Source: Myxococcales bacterium (GTDB lineage: Bacteria > Myxococcota_A > Polyangia > Polyangiales > Ga0077539). Taken from it: 64,000 nucleotides of DNA. Shown here piece by piece: positions 31,502 through 38,631 of the stretch. Numbering within the stretch: position 1 is the stretch's first letter; the number at the start of each line of letters is the position of its first letter. The stretch is from contig JAUSAZ010000149.1 in assembly GCA_030652255.1 (NCBI GenBank), forward strand, positions 1-64,000, read 5' to 3'. Both the position numbers and the translations under genes were made by a program. The notes under the pieces were generated by a model that had not been told where the DNA came from, did no database searches, and saw only the letters and a list, made by a program, of their open reading frames with translations.

Positions 31502-32601
31502 GCGGCCTGCTCCTGGTCCCGCTCCATGGCGGTCTCGAGCTCGCCCTGGAGTCGCGAGAGCTGCGCCATCTCCTCGCGGGTGACGGTGCCCGCGTTGAAC
31601 GCATCGGCGACGCGGGCGACGATCTCGTCGAGGGCCGGGATGTCGGCGGCGGCGCGCAGCTCGCGCTCGAAGCCGGCGGCGAGCGAGACGGGCGCCAGCG
31701 CCTTGCGCCGCTGGTTGTAGCAGGCCGAGAGCACGCCCCCCACGGTCGGCGGGAGCTTCGCCACGGCAGCGCCGCGGAGACGGAGGACGGCCGCGAGGTC
31801 CTCGTCGGTCTTCGCCGCGGCGATCTCCGCGAGCACGTCGCCAGCGAGCGACCACGCCGACGGCTCGCGCGAGAGCGCCTCGGCCTTCGTGACGCGGGCG
31901 GCGAGGTCGGTCTCGCCAAGCTCCTGGGCGCGCGCTTCGGCGACGGGGCGCGCGGCCTCGCGCTGCGCGGTCGGGAGAGAGAGTACCAGGGCGACCAACT
32001 CGGTGGAGGTCGCTGCGGTCGTGACGCGCTCGCGGAAGTGCGCGAGGGGGTCGGGGGCGGCGAGCTGCGGGCGGGAGAAGTCTGGCGGCGGCGAGTCGGC
32101 GCGCCGGATCTCGTCGGCCTCGTCGGGGTCGTACACGCCGGCGACGAGGTCGGGGTAGACGGCGCGGGCGAGGGCGGCGCCGCAGCGGGCGCGCAGCATC
32201 GCCGCGGGGTGGGCCTTCCACGTGGAGGACTTGACGAGGTCGGCGGCCCTGGCCTGCTCGAAGGTCCAGGTGAGCTCCACCGGCGCGGGGTGGCCCCGGC
32301 GCTGCGTCACGAAGGTGGCGCGCTCCGCCGTCGACTCGGAGAGCCGGAAGTATTCGCAGACCTCGGGCGCGCGGGTGCACATGGCGATCTGCGCGTCGGC
32401 GTTGAGGCTGACCTTGCCCTTCACCAGCGAGATCGAGCGGATCGACTGCATGGGGCCGAAGCCCATCTCCGCGCCCGCCAGCATGATCGCGAACGCCGCA
32501 TCGGCGTTCTTCACGTCGGGCGGACAGACGCCGCTGCGGTAGATCTTCTCGGCCACCCGCTCCAGGGCGTCGAACTGCTGGGCGTCGAACTTGATGGTCA
32601 T
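31498..32601 (-). CDS. RecT-family single-strand annealing protein
   Basis: 367 residues, with an AGGAG site 8 bases before the ATG. Signature stretch: AFAIMLAGAEMGFGPMQSIRSISLVKGKVSLNADAQIAMC, where 'GxxMGFGPMQSIRSI...KGK.SLNADAQ' is the typical RecT/Bet core; then VTQRRGHPAPVELTWTFEQARAADL and KSSTWKAHPAAMLRARCGAALARAVYPDLVAGVY. It should anneal complementary single strands during phage recombination and replication. The C-terminal ~170 residues are an extra helical region not in the minimal family. Couples to the nuclease gene. Confidence 0.85.
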   Translation of the reverse strand: MTIKFDAQQFDALERVAEKIYRSGVCPPDVKNADAAFAIMLAGAEMGFGPMQSIRSISLVKGKVSLNADAQIAMCTRAPEVCEYFRLSESTAERATFVTQRRGHPAPVELTWTFEQARAADLVKSSTWKAHPAAMLRARCGAALARAVYPDLVAGVYDPDEADEIRRADSPPPDFSRPQLAAPDPLAHFRERVTTAATSTELVALVLSLPTAQREAARPVAEARAQELGETDLAARVTKAEALSREPSAWSLAGDVLAEIAAAKTDEDLAAVLRLRGAAVAKLPPTVGGVLSACYNQRRKALAPVSLAAGFERELRAAADIPALDEIVARVADAFNAGTVTREEMAQLSRLQGELETAMERDQEQAA

Positions 32602-32617
32602 CGTCGTGGTCTCCTCT

Positions 32618-32640
32618 TGGTTTACGAACTCGTGTAATCG
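32618..32640 (-). promoter_or_regulatory. Possible operator upstream of the annealing-protein gene
   Basis: Read on the minus strand it contains CGATTACACGAG followed by CGTAAACC. The words CGATTAC and CGTAAAC are the two halves of the early-promoter operator, but here in swapped order, and ACGAG-CGTAAAC recurs in the switch region with a two-base difference. It lies 17-40 bases before the ATG. Confidence 0.35.
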
Positions 32641-32713
32641 GCCTGCTGTCCTGGGGACCCGTCGAGCCAAGGGCGGCCTGGGGAAGCCGCGCGCTCGGTG
32701 GGTCCCCGGGGCG

Positions 32714-33205
32714 TCAGGGCGGGCCCCCGGCGAGCCGGGCGAGCAGCGCCTCGCGCTCCGCGGCGATCAGCCGGCGGCGCAGCTCGATGCGCTGGGGCGA
32801 GGTGAGGGCCTCCTCGGCGGCGGCCGCGGCGCGGGCGAGCGCGAAGGCCTGGTCGACGGGGTCCAGGCGCGCGAGCGCGCAGAACTGGCACCGGTGACCC
32901 TCGACGGCGATGCGGCCGCAGTCGCAGAGCTCGGCGTCGGGCGGGCGGACGGTCGCGGGGAGCGCCCCCATCGACTGCGCGGACGAGAGCGCCCCGGAGT
33001 GGGCGTCGATGATCCGGCGCAGGTCATCGCGCGACACGGTGGCGACGGGGCCGCGCGTGCGGTTGTGGATCGCGAGCAGCCGGTCGGCGGCGTCCGCGTC
33101 GTTGGCGAGCACCCCGGCGATGTCGTCGTCGGAGTGCGTCGGCGTCGGGCAGTGCCCGATCACGTCGGCGCCGCAGAGGGGCCAGTAGATGCAGCAGGCG
33201 GTCAC
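32714..33205 (-). CDS. Phage protein with Cys clusters, unknown
   Basis: 163 residues. N-terminal CCIYWPLCGADVIGHC and central LCDCGRIAVEGHRCQFC carry CxxC-like groups that could bind zinc; the C-terminal ~60 residues form a long helix (VDQAFALARAAAAAEEALTSPQRIELRRRLIAAEREALLARL). The 112-bp gap after it holds the annealing-protein leader. The start overlaps the stop of the next upstream gene by four bases. Confidence 0.6.
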   Translation of the reverse strand: MTACCIYWPLCGADVIGHCPTPTHSDDDIAGVLANDADAADRLLAIHNRTRGPVATVSRDDLRRIIDAHSGALSSAQSMGALPATVRPPDAELCDCGRIAVEGHRCQFCALARLDPVDQAFALARAAAAAEEALTSPQRIELRRRLIAAEREALLARLAGGPP

Positions 33206-34098
33206 GGTGACGCCCTCTCGGCGCGCACTCGGTGGCTTCTCAGCGCGATGTCAGCGTCCTCGGGCCCGCGCCAGTAGGGCTCCACGAAGATGTTGCGGCG
33301 GTCGGCGCCGCCCTTCCCGCAGGGCTGCTGCTTCCAGTGCCCGCGCACGAGGCACTGCACCGCGGGGGCACTGCGCGTGGCGCCGGTGCAGTAGTCGCGC
33401 ACGGTCGCCCGACAATCGACCTTGACGTCGCGCGTGAGGTGGAACGTCCACGTCTTCGGCTCGCCCGTCCGCCCATCGCGTTTCACGGGCCGCGGCCCGA
33501 GGGCGCCGCCCTTGTAGCCTGTGGACGTCATCTCCATGCAGACGCCCAGGACCAGACGCCCGAGGAGCGAGCACGCGGGGATGCCGTGTTTGAAGTCCCC
33601 GAGGCCAGCGACGGACGCCGCCGCCCCCATGCCGACGATCTGCCCTCCGGCCGTCGTTGGGTAGAACTCGATCCTGCCGTCCGCCTCGACGATGACCGAC
33701 ACGAGCGCGATCGGCTGCGGGATGCTCCTCTTGAGCGGGGGGCCGCCTTCCCAAGTCGTCGTCTCCGCCAGCGGCCACTCAATGAGACCGTCCGGCACGT
33801 CGAGCAGGAACGCGTTCCAGGGGGGCCGTGCGTCGGGGATGCTCTCGGCCCGGGTGCTCGTCGCCATGAGCGCCGCGGCGTGCCTGTGTCCGAGGTGAAC
33901 CCTCGGGAAACCGCTGTTGTGCCAGTCCATCGCCCAGACCCGCGTGCGGCGGACGCTGTTCTTAGCGAACACCTCGCCCTCGCTCGCCCCGGCCGGGGCG
34001 AGCGGAGCGATCTGATCGAGCAGCGCCGCGGCGTCGCCCGCGCGCATCCGCTCGGCGAGGAACGACCCCATCGCCATCATGTTGAGAACGGCGCTCAC
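33202..34098 (-). CDS. Phage protein of unknown function
   Basis: 298 residues from a GTG overlapping the upstream stop (GTGA). Mostly beta-structured centre (WPLAETTTWEGGPPLKRSIPQPIALVSVIVEADGRIEFYPT), and a C-terminal section LVRGHWKQQPCGKGGADRRNIFVEPYWRGPEDAD. That last pattern, 'V.GHWR.Q..G......I.I.PY.RG.ED', is common in uncharacterised phage and actinobacterial mobile-element proteins. G+C and codon choice are less extreme in the first half than in neighbours. Function unknown. Confidence 0.65.
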   Translation of the reverse strand: MSAVLNMMAMGSFLAERMRAGDAAALLDQIAPLAPAGASEGEVFAKNSVRRTRVWAMDWHNSGFPRVHLGHRHAAALMATSTRAESIPDARPPWNAFLLDVPDGLIEWPLAETTTWEGGPPLKRSIPQPIALVSVIVEADGRIEFYPTTAGGQIVGMGAAASVAGLGDFKHGIPACSLLGRLVLGVCMEMTSTGYKGGALGPRPVKRDGRTGEPKTWTFHLTRDVKVDCRATVRDYCTGATRSAPAVQCLVRGHWKQQPCGKGGADRRNIFVEPYWRGPEDADIALRSHRVRAERASP

Positions 34099-34307
34099 GC
34101 TGCCCTCCGCGCGCCCACGCACGCCGCGTCGAAGGCCTCGCGCGCCTCCGCGCTCAGCCCCGGCCCGAAGCCGCGCACCACCTCGCGGCCGACGACGAGC
34201 TCGTGCCGGGCGGAGGTGCGCGTGCGGTAGAGGGCGACGCGGGCGCCCGAGGGGGCGCGGCCCTGGGCGACGAGGGTCCAGACGAGGGTGTCGCGGAGGG
34301 TCAGCAC
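34095..34307 (-). CDS. 70-residue phage protein, unknown
   Basis: GTG start overlapping the upstream zinc-ribbon gene's stop. Beta-rich middle (VLTLRDTLVWTLVAQGRAPSGARVALYRTRTS). Not recognised. Confidence 0.5.
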   Translation of the reverse strand: MLTLRDTLVWTLVAQGRAPSGARVALYRTRTSARHELVVGREVVRGFGPGLSAEAREAFDAACVGARRAA

Positions 34308-34504
34308 GGGCGCGACTCCCCGCCGCGCGCGCCGCAGGGCACGCCGACGCGCGTGGTGATCCGGTCGCAGTCGGGCCGCGGGCACCGGGGCGCGTTGTCG
34401 CAGGGCTTGCAGATCCAGGCGCCCGCGACGGCGACCCAGCCGAAGAGGATGCGGTCGAGGGCGCTGTCGGGGACGGCGCGGCCGCAGGAGTGGCAGGCGG
34501 TCAC
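34301..34504 (-). CDS. Small zinc-ribbon phage protein
   Basis: 67 residues with four Cys pairs or near-pairs: CHSC (3-6), CKPC (~33), CPRPDC (~41) and a last C near 57. The first two CxxC make a likely zinc ribbon; the ending is CGARGGESRPC. Its start overlaps the upstream gene's stop (ATGA/GTGA). Probably a DNA- or RNA-binding accessory protein. Confidence 0.6.
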   Translation of the reverse strand: MTACHSCGRAVPDSALDRILFGWVAVAGAWICKPCDNAPRCPRPDCDRITTRVGVPCGARGGESRPC

Positions 34505-34677
34505 GACCGGGCCTCGCGGGCGACGGTGGCGCCGAGCTCCTGAGTGAGCAGGTCGCGCTGGCGCCGCAGCTCAGCGACGGCGCCGACCAGTTCGCTGACC
34601 GTCTCGGCCTGCTCGTCGCGGCTGCCCGCGCGGAGGGTGCGAGCGAGGGCGCGGCCGCGGGTGAGGATGTCTTCCAT
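34501..34677 (-). CDS. 58-residue coiled-coil phage protein
   Basis: From the ATG that overlaps the upstream TGA (TGATG). MEDILTRGRALARTLRAGSRDEQAETVSELVGAVAELRRQRDLL is helical and amphipathic with leucine heptads. Unknown role. Confidence 0.5.
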   Translation of the reverse strand: MEDILTRGRALARTLRAGSRDEQAETVSELVGAVAELRRQRDLLTQELGATVAREARS

Positions 34678-35096
34678 CACGATGCCACCCGCCACTCACC
34701 CGCGACGTCGGCCTCGCGCGCCGCCATCTCCATCGCGAAACCGTCCACGTCGTCGGCGGTGAAGCCGGGGGCGCAGTCGAAGGCCTCGCAGGCGTGGGCG
34801 GGCCAGCCGCCGTCGTCGCCGTCGAGCTCCAGGGTGAGCGCCGGGGGCGGGGGCTCGTCGTCGCAGTCGTTGGCCGCGTCCTGGGCGAGGACGCTGAGCA
34901 GCGACCGGAGCGCGCGCTCGTAGGTGAGGCCCACGGCGCTGCGGAGGTACTCGCCGCCCGACTCGTCGGTGCTCTCGACGGTGACCCGCAGGAGGTCGCC
35001 GGCGTGCGGGTGGTTGGCGACGGTGATGGCGCAGTCGCCGCCCGAGACGCGGCGGGCGACGGCCAGGATCTGGCGGGTGAGGGCGTCGGGGCTCAC
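34677..35096 (-). CDS. Phage protein, unknown, acidic
   Basis: 139 residues from a GTG overlapping the upstream stop. The N-terminal half (ALTRQILAVARRVSGGDCAITVANHP) is helical then stranded, the C-terminal half is very acidic (CDDEPPPPALTLELDGDDGG). Acidic small proteins in early operons of phages are sometimes DNA mimics, but nothing specific supports that here. Confidence 0.55.
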   Translation of the reverse strand: MSPDALTRQILAVARRVSGGDCAITVANHPHAGDLLRVTVESTDESGGEYLRSAVGLTYERALRSLLSVLAQDAANDCDDEPPPPALTLELDGDDGGWPAHACEAFDCAPGFTADDVDGFAMEMAAREADVAGEWRVAS

Positions 35097-35395
35097 GCCT
35101 GCACCTGCGCCCGGGCGGCGGGCATCTCGGACTGCGCCACGGAGGCGGCGGACACCAGGGCCGTGAACGCGGCGTGCGCGCGGCGGGCGCCGTCGGCGGT
35201 CCAGGGGAACTCCTTGAGGCCCATCGCGGAGGCCGGGGCCTCGTCGCGGCCGTAGCGCACGACGTAGTGAGCGGGGACGCGGAGCGTCGGGCCGACCACC
35301 GCGAGGTTGGTGCGGAGCTCGCCGACGAGGCGGGTCAGGACGATCGAGGAGGTGTTGTACGCGGGCTGCGGAGCGTGGGGGGCGACGGTCGACAT
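35093..35395 (-). CDS. First gene of the leftward early operon, unknown
   Basis: 100 residues from ATG of MSTVAPHAP. The frame is open upstream to a TTG that is actually part of the shared promoter sequence, so the internal ATG, ~40 bases after the promoter, is used here. Contains LVGELRTNLAVVGPTLRVP and RYGRDEAPASAMGLKEFPWTADG. First gene after the leftward promoter; in other phages this slot often holds anti-repressor or host take-over proteins. Not recognised. Confidence 0.55.
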   Translation of the reverse strand: MSTVAPHAPQPAYNTSSIVLTRLVGELRTNLAVVGPTLRVPAHYVVRYGRDEAPASAMGLKEFPWTADGARRAHAAFTALVSAASVAQSEMPAARAQVQA

Positions 35396-35434
35396 CGGGG
35401 CCTCGGGCCGCGGCGGGGGTTGAGCCGCTGCGGT

Positions 35435-35470
35435 GGTCACAGATGTAATCGTGTTTACGGACGTAGTCAA
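35435..35470 (-). promoter_or_regulatory. Leftward early promoter/operator, copy B of the shared 36-bp sequence
   Basis: On the complement it begins TTGACTACGTCCGTAA and is followed by ACACGATTAC. TTGACT is a near-consensus -35 box; 17 bases on is TACATC as a weak -10. It contains the dyad GTAA-ACACGA-TTAC (35445-35458). 28 of 36 positions are identical to the rightward copy at 37936-37971, including the first 16. Confidence 0.7.
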
Positions 35471-35525
35471 ACCCCACGCAAAAGAAAATCGACGCGCCCC
35501 CTCCGCGCCCCGATTCCCCGACGTT

Positions 35526-36113
35526 TCAGGCCGCGGCGCGCACGGCCCGCGCCAGCTGCCCGCGCAGCTTGAGCGCGTACTGCGGGACGTGGCGGGCGAG
35601 GTCGATCAGCTTCAGCGCGCTCCGGGGCACGGCCAGCATCAGCGTGAGGCCCCAGACGTCGGCGTGCGTGTACTCGCGCCCCTCGCGGGCCTCGCGCCAC
35701 CGGCGGAGCAGCGCGTGCGCAAGCTCGTGCAGCACCCGCAGGTTCCAGCGCAGCACGTCGGCGCTCCGGCGGCAGTGCAGGATGTACGGGGAGAGCCCGG
35801 TGACCCCGCAGCCGCCGCCGTCGTAGGGGTCCGCCGCGTACCCCAGGGTGGCCGCGAAGAGCACCGGCGACAGGAACGGGAACTCCAGCGCGCCCTCCCG
35901 GTGCGCAGCCTCGGCGAGGTCTTCGACATCCCGGAGCGGGAGCTTCCACTCGCCCTCGAGCTCGGCGCGCACCTGCTTGTACGCGCTCGGGTCGGCGTGG
36001 CGCGGGCGGTGCCGACAGGGCCGGGGCGTCGCCTGGTTGTTCGCCGCGAGCTCAGCGAACAGCGGCAGCGTCGCGTCGCCGCGCGGGCGCTTGGGGTGTC
36101 GACGGAAGGCCAC
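35526..36113 (-). CDS. Second ImmA/IrrE-like HExxH metallopeptidase
   Basis: 195 residues. LHELAHALLRRWREA carries the HExxH zinc motif (~residue 130), preceded by VLRWNLRVLHELAH and followed by a conserved-looking helix. N-terminal ~45 residues are basic and Pro/Arg-rich. Resembles DUF955 (ImmA/IrrE) peptidases only at the zinc site and the following 'helix-Trp-Glu' layout; the downstream Glu ligand would be in EAREGREYTHADVWG. It lies between the leftward promoter and the membrane-protein gene and reads in the same direction as the repressor. It may cleave a regulator, or have another role. Confidence 0.6.
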   Translation of the reverse strand: MAFRRHPKRPRGDATLPLFAELAANNQATPRPCRHRPRHADPSAYKQVRAELEGEWKLPLRDVEDLAEAAHREGALEFPFLSPVLFAATLGYAADPYDGGGCGVTGLSPYILHCRRSADVLRWNLRVLHELAHALLRRWREAREGREYTHADVWGLTLMLAVPRSALKLIDLARHVPQYALKLRGQLARAVRAAA

Positions 36114-36181
36114 TGTGGGGGAGCGTCGGCGGCGCCGAGGCAGCGCGTCAACGCGTCAACGGTCTGACGGGACGGGATATG

Positions 36182-36679
36182 TCAGGCGTCCGGCTTCTTC
36201 CGGCTGATGCTGTTCGCGAGGTCCGTCGCGCTCTTGATGATCCGGCTGGCGCCGTCCGCTGGCGTCTCGATGCCGATGAGTGCGCGCAGCACTTCGATGT
36301 TGTCACGCGTGAGCAGCGACGGCGGCGCGAGCATGCGCTCCGCAACGCGCAGCAGTTGGTAGCCGAAGAAGATCAGGGCAATGGACACGAGTGCCTCAGC
36401 CAACATACGGATCGCGTAGATCCAAACGCCGTGCTGGCTGCGCACGTCCATCGGCTGATCGGCGCTGATCCTCTCCAAGGCGATGTAGCCCACGACGATG
36501 ACGATCGCGACGCCAAGCCCTCCGACGTACCGCCCTGTCGAGAGTCGCGTTTCGCGAGCCTGCGCCTCGCTAGGGAAGCTCCCAGCCCCTGGACCCTCCT
36601 CGGCTTTCAGAGGCGCCGGGGGTGTGGAGGGGGAGACCAGAGGATCCGGCTTGAGCGGGATCGTCGGGGTTGTCGTCAC
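36182..36679 (-). CDS. Two-helix membrane protein in the lysogeny module
   Basis: 165 residues. Pro-rich N-terminal ~40 residues, then two hydrophobic helices (VGGLGVAIVIVVGYIAL and IRMLAEALVSIALIFFGYQLL) with ~20 residues between them, and a cytoplasmic tail with a helical NIEVLRALIGIETPADGASRIIKSATDLANSI. Its start overlaps the stop of the ImmA-like gene by four bases (ATGA). Such genes in immunity regions are often superinfection-exclusion proteins; this is inference from position. Confidence 0.65.
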   Translation of the reverse strand: MTTTPTIPLKPDPLVSPSTPPAPLKAEEGPGAGSFPSEAQARETRLSTGRYVGGLGVAIVIVVGYIALERISADQPMDVRSQHGVWIYAIRMLAEALVSIALIFFGYQLLRVAERMLAPPSLLTRDNIEVLRALIGIETPADGASRIIKSATDLANSISRKKPDA

Positions 36680-37179
36680 AGCGGGATCACCCCGTGGAAG
36701 AGTTCATGGAGCCGCCGCGTCATCGCCGCGCGAGACACCTTGAACATCGCTGCCAGGTGGTCGACCCCGGCGTCGGTCTTGGCATGGTGGAACACGGGGT
36801 CGAGCATCCACATCGGCATGAGCAGGTCGACCGCGAAGCGGTTGGCCTCGCTCTCCTGCACCGAGCCGTCGAAGCTCACGTCCCGGAACGCCTTCGTCAC
36901 GTCGTGGAGCATCAGGTGCCCCAGCTCATGTGCGAGCGTGAAGCGCCGTCGTTCCTCGACCTCGCCCATGTGCAGCCACGCCACCGCGTGGTCGTTGATG
37001 ACCGTGAGCGCCCCGGACCATCCCGGCTCGGGCACGGGGTGGACGACCACGCCGAGATGCTCGGCGATCGCGTTCACGTCGACCGGCGGCTCGAAGGCGT
37101 AGAGCGTCGTCAGGATGTCGTCGGGCTTGGTGAGCCCGCGATCCTTGAGGATCCGCCAGTTCGGCTTCGCCTTCGACAC
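36676..37179 (-). CDS. ImmA/IrrE-type metallopeptidase
   Basis: 167 residues from GTG (VSKAKPNWRIL), which has AGAGG ten bases upstream; the earlier frame start is less likely. The DUF955 pattern is strong: PPVDVNAIAEHLGVVVHPVPEPGWSGAL, NDHAVAWLHMGEVEERRRFTLAHELGHLMLH with HELGH, then ESEANRFAVDLLMPMWML with the third zinc ligand Glu, and a C-terminal winged segment DHLAAMFKVSRAAMTRRLHEL. In ICEBs1, ImmA cleaves the ImmR repressor on DNA damage; here it follows an XRE repressor gene, giving the same repressor-antirepressor arrangement. Confidence 0.88.
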   Translation of the reverse strand: MSKAKPNWRILKDRGLTKPDDILTTLYAFEPPVDVNAIAEHLGVVVHPVPEPGWSGALTVINDHAVAWLHMGEVEERRRFTLAHELGHLMLHDVTKAFRDVSFDGSVQESEANRFAVDLLMPMWMLDPVFHHAKTDAGVDHLAAMFKVSRAAMTRRLHELFHGVIPL

Positions 37180-37292
37180 GCTCGGTAACCTCTTCGATAA
37201 GTAGGCGGGATGGGGGACGGATCGGTCAACGCCCACGGGTATCCGGTGGGTTGCAAGATTCTAGCAGCGTTTCCCGGGCGCCAATCGCCCAT

Positions 37293-37889
37293 TCACTTCC
37301 CCGCCGGGGGCTTCTTCGGCCTCTTCCCCGCCTTCAGCTCCGCGACCTGCCGCTGGAACTCCAGCCGCTCCCGCTCCATCTCGTCGCGCATCGCCGCAAG
37401 CCGCGCCTCCTGCTCGGCGAACGCCCGGCGGACGCGCTCGGGGTCGGCGAACTCCTGAGCGAGGCGTGCGAGCTTGAGCGCGTCGCCCGGGGCCGCGGGC
37501 CCGTGGATGACGTACGCCGCGGCCTTGCGCGCCGCGAGCCAGTGCGCCTCGTCGATCCCGGTGTGCGCCTGGCGGTCGGCGGCCTCGACGTCGGCGTACC
37601 CGGGGATGTTCTCGGCGATGGGCTCGGAGGACTCGGTGCGCGAGGGCTCGTCGGCGTCGAGGGCGTCGGGGGAGCCTTCGCCGGTAACGAGCCAGCGCAT
37701 CGACACCTTCCAGCGCGCGGCAAGCGCGGCCGCCTCGTCGGCGCCGATGCCCGCGGTCGGATCCTTCTTCGCGCGGTTGAAATAGACCCCGGTGAACGAC
37801 TTGGAGAGGCCAGCCTTCTCGCCGAGGTCTCGCTGATTGACCCCTCGCTCAGCCAGAAGCCAGCGCAGGCGCTCGGTCAACGTCTTCAC
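37293..37889 (-). CDS. XRE-family phage repressor
   Basis: 198 residues from GTG (VKTLTERLRWLLAERG). Helix-turn-helix at ~10-40: VNQRDLGEKAGLSKSFTGVYFNRAKKDPTAGIGADEAAALAARWKVSMRWLVTGEG, ending with the common 'WLxxGEG' of XRE/Cro-CI repressors. The C-terminal ~110 residues have no Ser/Lys LexA-type protease but a long coiled coil (ERVRRAFAEQEARLAAMRDEMERERLEFQRQVAEL), so inactivation must occur through the adjacent ImmA-like peptidase rather than self-cleavage (inference). Divergent from the Cro-like gene with an 82-bp operator region between. Confidence 0.88.
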   Translation of the reverse strand: MKTLTERLRWLLAERGVNQRDLGEKAGLSKSFTGVYFNRAKKDPTAGIGADEAAALAARWKVSMRWLVTGEGSPDALDADEPSRTESSEPIAENIPGYADVEAADRQAHTGIDEAHWLAARKAAAYVIHGPAAPGDALKLARLAQEFADPERVRRAFAEQEARLAAMRDEMERERLEFQRQVAELKAGKRPKKPPAGK

Positions 37890-37912
37890 ACTGCGAACGT
37901 CGCACGGGTGAC

Positions 37913-37925
37913 TACGCTCGTCATC
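37913..37925 (+). promoter_or_regulatory. Operator half-repeat, left copy
   Basis: TACGCTCGTCATC; a direct repeat with one mismatch (TACGCTCGTGATC) occurs at 37959-37971, 46 bases away. The two copies flank most of the rightward promoter sequence and lie between the divergent regulator genes. Confidence 0.55.
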
Positions 37926-37935
37926 GCCGTCGATC

Positions 37936-37971
37936 TTGACTACGTCCGTAACTACGTTTACGCTCGTGATC
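37936..37971 (+). promoter_or_regulatory. Rightward early promoter/operator, copy A of the shared 36-bp sequence
   Basis: Starts TTGACTACGTCCGTAA and runs up to the ATG of the Cro-like gene. TTGACT is the -35; 17 bases later TACGCT is a weak -10. The dyad GTAA-CTACGT-TTAC is at 37948-37961. If the -10 is right, transcription would start at or beside the ATG, so the transcript may be leaderless or this copy may mainly be an operator. Copy B drives the leftward operon. Confidence 0.65.
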
Positions 37972-38304
37972 ATGGAACAGCTAGACACCCTCGGCGATCG
38001 GCTGCGGTGGGCCCGCTTCACCACCAAGCCCGCACTCGACGACTCGGCGAAGCCCTTGAGCGCGCGGGAGATGTCTCGGCGGGCCGGGCTGTCAGAGAGC
38101 ATGTGGGGCCTGCTCGAGAACGGCGAGAAGACCGAGCCGTCGGGTGCCACCGTCGACGCCATCGCTACGCTGCTCGACGTTCCGTCGGGGTGGGTGCTTG
38201 CCCGGCGGGGTGACGACCCAGCAGCGGACCATGTCCGCGCAGCGATCGAGCGTCACGCGCCCGTCGTCGAGCCAGAGGTTGTCCGCCCCTCGCAGGCCGC
38301 GTAG
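37972..38304 (+). CDS. Cro-like XRE regulator
   Basis: 110 residues from ATG. Helix-turn-helix at ~28-60: LSAREMSRRAGLSESMWGLLENGEKTEPSGATVDAIATLLDVPSGWVLARRGD, with the WVLARRG close typical of the family. First gene of the rightward operon, divergent from the repressor. Expected to bind the same operators and favour lytic growth. The residues after 90 look disordered. TAG is followed directly by the ATG of the next gene. Confidence 0.8.
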   Translation: MEQLDTLGDRLRWARFTTKPALDDSAKPLSAREMSRRAGLSESMWGLLENGEKTEPSGATVDAIATLLDVPSGWVLARRGDDPAADHVRAAIERHAPVVEPEVVRPSQAA

Positions 38305-38421
38305 ATGCGCCCCGCCCTCATCACCCTCGCCGTGCTCGCCCTCCTGGCCGTCGCCGCGCACACCGGCCTCGCCCTCGGCGCCAGCGCTGCACTGGCCGCG
38401 GGCTACGCGGGGAGGCGGTAG
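38305..38421 (+). CDS. 38-residue membrane mini-protein
   Basis: MRPALITLAVLALLAVAAHTG... is one hydrophobic helix with a Gly/Ala tail and a final RR. The ATG follows the previous TAG directly and its TAG overlaps nothing but is followed at once by the next ATG. Too short for the usual gene cut-offs; supported by the tight chain of starts and stops. Unknown; could be a holin-like or membrane-stress peptide. Confidence 0.5.
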   Translation: MRPALITLAVLALLAVAAHTGLALGASAALAAGYAGRR

Positions 38422-38628
38422 ATGCGCGCCGCTGCTCTCGCTGTCGCGCTCGCCTGCGCCGCGCTGCCCATGGTCGCGACGGTCCCGCCCGCGTCGCGCC
38501 CCTTCCCTCCGACCGCCCCGGCGCCCGCCCGCCACCGCGGGGGCCGCGCGCTCGCCGCCCCCACCACCGCGCCGGGCACGTCCGCCCGCCGCAAGCGCCG
38601 CCTCGCGCGGCACGGAAAGACGGTCTGA
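38422..38628 (+). CDS. Small secreted or membrane-tethered basic peptide
   Basis: 68 residues. MRAAALAVALACAALPMVA is a signal-peptide-like helix, followed by a Pro/Arg-rich tail ending RRKRRLARHGKTV. Part of three consecutive small hydrophobic genes after the Cro-like gene. Confidence 0.5.
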   Translation: MRAAALAVALACAALPMVATVPPASRPFPPTAPAPARHRGGRALAAPTTAPGTSARRKRRLARHGKTV

Positions 38629-38631
38629 GCG

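Noticed and set aside
36146-36159. Tandem CGTCAA pair upstream of the second HExxH gene, read as two TTGACG -35 boxes
   Set aside because: No fitting -10 at 16-18 bases from either box; too short to call an operator.
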